DNA of 64,000 bases from Paenibacillus typhae (lineage in GTDB: Bacteria; Bacillota; Bacilli; Paenibacillales; Paenibacillaceae), in contig NZ_FNDX01000004.1 in assembly GCF_900099765.1 (NCBI RefSeq), positions 226,362 to 290,361 of the forward strand. The letters are read 5' to 3'. Below, piece by piece: positions 61,455 to 64,000 of the stretch (positions are counted from its first letter, which is position 1; every line of letters begins with the position of its first letter). Position numbers and translations under genes: made by a program. The notes beneath the pieces were generated by a model. That model saw only the letters and a program-made list of their open reading frames with translations, was not told the origin of the DNA and searched no databases.

Positions 61455-62328
61455 ACTTCGACGGCTCATAGTGCACATGCACCTCAATGACTTCGGCGGA
61501 TTTCTTCAGCTCATTCTCCACGTTGGTAGCAACATTATGAGCCTCCTGAAATCCGAGGCCGTCTTTGATCGACAGGACAACGTCTACTACAGCATTACTG
61601 CCGTAGTTTCTGGCCCGCAGCTCTTTAACCTCCTCCACGCCTTCTACCTGCTCCACGGTCTCCCTGAACGTATGAATAATCGTTTCATCAAACCCGTCGG
61701 ATAAGTGGTGGGAGGCTTCACGGAAGATATCCCATGCTGTTTTGCAGATGATAAAACCGACCAGTACAGCTGTAACAGGGTCAAGCCAAGGAAGGCTAAA
61801 CTGGGAGCCGACGATTCCGATTACCGCACCGACGCTGACCAGGGCATCCGAAAAATTATCCTTGGCAGCGGCCATCACGGCCTGGCTTTTGATTGTAAGC
61901 GCAAGCCGCTTATTGTAACGGTAGACAAAATACATCACAGCTGCACAGAACAGCCCTGTCCAGACGGAGATCAGATCCGGCGGCTCTCCTCTTCCCTTAA
62001 AGACAGAAGCAACCGCCGTAATCAGAACCTGCACACCGACCGCCATCATAATGAAGGAAGCTATTAATGAAGCTATCGTTTCCGACTTCCAGTGGCCATA
62101 TGGATGGTCAGCATCAGCCGGCCGCTGGGCTAACTTCAGTCCGATCAGCACCGCGATGGAAGCTACAATATCCGTTGCATTGTTCAGGCCGTCCGCCTTG
62201 AGGGCTTCCGAGCCCGATACATTGCCGATTATCAATTTAAGAGCGGATAGACAGATGTAAGCAATAATACTGATAATGGCCCCGCGTTCACCCATTTTTA
62301 GGTTTTCATAACGCTGCTGCTGTTCCAT
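61453..62328 (-). CDS. Cation diffusion facilitator (CDF) family metal exporter
   Basis: A 291-residue exporter with six helices and a C-terminal ferredoxin-like cytoplasmic domain (about 210-290). The metal site is represented by ADGLNNATDIVAS (Asp) and DHPYGHWKSE in helix 2, and by DNFSDALVSVGAVIG in helix 5. CDF proteins exchange Zn2+, Mn2+, Fe2+ or Co2+ for protons; the D/N-x-x-D pattern with Asn instead of the usual His fits Mn/Fe-type members, but this is tentative. ATG 62328 follows GGGGAGAAACG. It is a single gene. Confidence 0.92.
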   Translation of the reverse strand: MEQQQRYENLKMGERGAIISIIAYICLSALKLIIGNVSGSEALKADGLNNATDIVASIAVLIGLKLAQRPADADHPYGHWKSETIASLIASFIMMAVGVQVLITAVASVFKGRGEPPDLISVWTGLFCAAVMYFVYRYNKRLALTIKSQAVMAAAKDNFSDALVSVGAVIGIVGSQFSLPWLDPVTAVLVGFIICKTAWDIFREASHHLSDGFDETIIHTFRETVEQVEGVEEVKELRARNYGSNAVVDVVLSIKDGLGFQEAHNVATNVENELKKSAEVIEVHVHYEPSK

Positions 62329-62508
62329 TTTTCGTTTCTCCCCTCACCGCCCATTGCATTGTTTCATAGTAGCAGACGTAATTTGAGTGGGTCTAGAGAA
62401 ACGTTTTTCGACGCGGGACGAATAATGTCTCCGGGCAAAAAAGCTTGCACTGAAGCAAAAGGTTTGCCATATAGAAGGATATTTCAGCCAAACTATAAGG
62501 GCGTTCAG

Positions 62509-63216
62509 TTAAACCGTATACTTCTCCAAAGACGGCCGGTCCTTCACGATCAGCTGCTTGTTGCCGACCAGCTCGATCAGGCCCAGATCCTCGAACCGGG
62601 CGAACTTGCGGCTGATCGTCTCGCGGGTGACACCCACATAGCTCGCCAGCTCCTCGCGGGAGAGCGGCAGCTTGATCGCAAGGCCGCCGCTGCGCGGCTT
62701 GCCGTACTTGTCGCCCAGCTCGAGAATCATATGGGCAATCCGGATCTCCGGGTCCTTGGTCGCCAGACTCTGGGCCAGATTCTCGGTATGGGCCAGCCGC
62801 TTGGCGACGGTCTTCAGCAGCTTGATCGTAATGTCCGGGTTCTCCGCCATCAGCTGCTCCATATCCGTCCGGGTCAGCATGCAGATCGCCGTCTCGGTCA
62901 GTGCGTAGGCGCTGAAGTTGCTCAGCTCCCCGCTGCTCAGGATATTCAGCTCGCCGAAAAATTCCCCGCTGCTCAGCACATGCAGAATCTGCTCCTTGCC
63001 CTGCGGCGTCATTTTGGACAGCTTCACCTGCCCCTGCTGGATAATAAACAGCGTGTCTGTCGGCTGCTCCTCCAGAATCAGCGCCTGGCCTTTGGCGTAT
63101 TTGCGGTGCCTGATCATCGCGCTGATCCGCGAGAGCTCACTGCCGCTGAGCGAGGCGAAGATCGGCACCTTGCGGGTACACGGCTCCGCAGCGTTTTTAC
63201 AGGAATGTTCCGGCAT
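62509..63216 (-). CDS. Crp/Fnr family transcriptional regulator
   Basis: A 235-residue regulator. Two cysteines near the N-terminus (C6 and C13 in HSCKNAAEPCTRKVPIF) recall oxygen-sensing FNR proteins, followed by a cyclic-nucleotide-type beta-roll (about 20-130, GEFFGELNILSSG), a dimer helix, and a Crp-type HTH (LPLSREELASYVGVTRETISRKFARFE, about 175-205). Only two close cysteines are visible, one or two fewer than needed for a classical four-ligand cluster, so redox sensing is possible but unproven. It follows the rubredoxin gene by 20 bases in the same transcript. ATG 63216 has CAAGGAGGGG upstream. Confidence 0.88.
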   Translation of the reverse strand: MPEHSCKNAAEPCTRKVPIFASLSGSELSRISAMIRHRKYAKGQALILEEQPTDTLFIIQQGQVKLSKMTPQGKEQILHVLSSGEFFGELNILSSGELSNFSAYALTETAICMLTRTDMEQLMAENPDITIKLLKTVAKRLAHTENLAQSLATKDPEIRIAHMILELGDKYGKPRSGGLAIKLPLSREELASYVGVTRETISRKFARFEDLGLIELVGNKQLIVKDRPSLEKYTV

Positions 63217-63236
63217 TCTGTACCCCTCCTTGGTTA

Positions 63237-63416
63237 TTAGGATACGATCCGCTTCTGTGCGACCGGTTCAAAGTGAGTGGTATCTTCCCCGCATACCGGG
63301 CAGACCCAATCCTCCGGCAGATCCTCAAACGTCGTACCTGGTTCAACATCCTCATCGGGATCTCCGAGCGCCGGATCATAAATATAGCCGCAAGGCTTGC
63401 AAATGTATTTAGTCAT
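63237..63416 (-). CDS. Rubredoxin (59 aa)
   Basis: A 59-residue protein with the two rubredoxin CxxC loops: [12 protein letters not shown] and WVCPVCGED, whose four cysteines bind one iron as Fe(Cys)4. It transfers single electrons in the cytoplasm, for instance to oxygen or peroxide reductases. The length matches the family (52-60 residues). The start ATG 63416 follows ACAGGAGGAATT. It precedes the Crp/Fnr-type regulator by 20 bases and should be co-transcribed with it, linking electron transfer and redox regulation. Confidence 0.95.
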   Translation of the reverse strand: MTKYICKPCGYIYDPALGDPDEDVEPGTTFEDLPEDWVCPVCGEDTTHFEPVAQKRIVS

Positions 63417-63440
63417 TGTTAATTCCTCCTGTAAAATAAA

Positions 63441-63627
63441 TTAGTTGGATTTTCGGCACTTAATTCCATCATTTCTAAAGTTTTGTAATCATTAGTTGGA
63501 AAATCGCCACTTGTTTTAGGCCGAAAGCTCCGTTTGGAGCGAAAGGTGTATCGTTAGGTGGCGTTTTTCCACCTAAATTCTTCAAACCGGCGGTTATCCG
63601 GAAATTAGGTGCCGATTTTCCACTTAG
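63441..63627. repeat. Interspersed repeat element A4 (51/62/51)
   Basis: Modules start at 63441, 63492, 63554 and 63605. The third (TTAGGTGGCG...CCACCTAA) is a near-perfect palindrome. The element lies upstream of the rubredoxin gene and downstream of the transposase; the remaining ~140 bases to 63764 show no gene. Confidence 0.85.
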
Positions 63628-63764
63628 TTTGGTCAGCAGCCGCCGTGGGGGGGATTCCCGCACACTCGATCGTCAACATAGCTGCACTCTTGAGTCAATT
63701 TCATAATTCAGTTTGTTGAGTAGCAAGACTGGGCCAAAATTTTTGAGATCGTTTTTAAAAAAAA

Positions 63765-64000
63765 TCAGGCTACTTTCTGGAAACTGTTTAACTGCTTGTT
63801 CAACTTGTCTAGCGCAAACTTACTCAAATTGTAGGCCAGTGTACTGAGCTGGAAATCCACACCTGCCCGGACACCGCGGTGACGTGTACGTTTCATGCCA
63901 AAATACTCTTTGAGGTACGCAAAAACTCGTTCCACGGCCGTTCGCTTGTTGTACAGTTTCGTAAAGCTCTCGCTACCTCTTGCGGGGTAGGCGTGCTTTC
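63765..64000 (-). CDS. DDE transposase, C-terminal part (cut by window end)
   Basis: The minus strand from the window end to the TGA at 63767..63765 encodes about 78 residues: ARGSESFTKLYNKRTAVERVFAYL in pieces, then KEYFGMKRTRHRGVRAGVDF and QLSTLAYNLSKFALDKLNK. The YxKRTAVERVF pattern with its Glu is the third catalytic acidic residue region of DDE (IS4/IS5/IS1182-like) transposases. The upstream part is outside the window, so completeness is unknown. The sequence GACTGGGCCAAAATTTTTGA at 63728-63747 may belong to the element's terminal repeat. Confidence 0.85.
   Translation of the reverse strand, partial: KHAYPARGSESFTKLYNKRTAVERVFAYLKEYFGMKRTRHRGVRAGVDFQLSTLAYNLSKFALDKLNKQLNSFQKVA

Overview
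The window is chromosomal DNA of a Firmicute, most probably a Paenibacillus. The GC content is moderately high, start regions carry strong GGAGG ribosome binding sites with frequent TTG/GTG starts, and the proteins are typical of that genus (YesM-type sensor kinase with AraC-type response regulator, SLH-anchored giant enzyme, KimA, trehalose PTS, YtrA-type GntR operon). I saw no rRNA, tRNA, CRISPR array or prophage.

Layout. 1-3.5 kb: start of a putative Na+/H+ antiporter, a proline-rich peptide gene, a YafY/WYL regulator with a VOC protein, and a P-loop protein. 3.7-26.4 kb: a polysaccharide utilization locus. It holds a four-gene operon (two DUF2264 proteins, a GH88 unsaturated uronyl hydrolase, a heparinase II/III-like lyase) with a divergent AraC regulator; an ABC importer (binding protein, two permeases) followed by a 2216-residue GH59-like, SLH-anchored exoenzyme; a divergent two-component system; and a GH43-like glycosidase. 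I infer that the surface enzyme trims a uronate- and galactose-bearing glycan, the importer takes up oligomers and the cytoplasmic enzymes finish them. 26.7-36.2 kb: decayed MarR and kinase genes, LtrA, a MerR/SDR pair, a phosphotransferase, a heterodimeric ABC exporter operon with a clear operator, and a lipoprotein. 36.7-45.9 kb: a quinone oxidoreductase, a TetR/MMPL pair, a GntR-DUF5808-serine hydrolase operon, and a GNAT protein. 46-50.7 kb: the trehalose genes treR, treP and treA. 51.3-57.2 kb: a dipeptide ABC importer operon (D-F-A-B-C). 57.6-64 kb: a DapA-family aldolase, a GNAT protein, the potassium importer KimA, a CDF transporter, a rubredoxin/FNR-like pair and the end of a DDE transposase.

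The most striking feature is in the non-coding DNA. Four 187-bp intergenic elements (163, 10891, 36360, 63441) each contain four degenerate palindromic modules at exactly 51, 62 and 51 bp, although their sequences have diverged. Three other repeat types in the window also run at 51-52 bp: a tandem array at 37.8-38.1 kb, a module pair at 25.36 kb, and two elements flanking the dipeptide operon. Other notable items are a 5' fragment of a group IIC intron directly behind the dipeptide operon terminator, three 24-bp direct repeats plus an attenuator-like hairpin in that operon's leader, a sensor kinase with no good canonical start codon, and several gene remnants.
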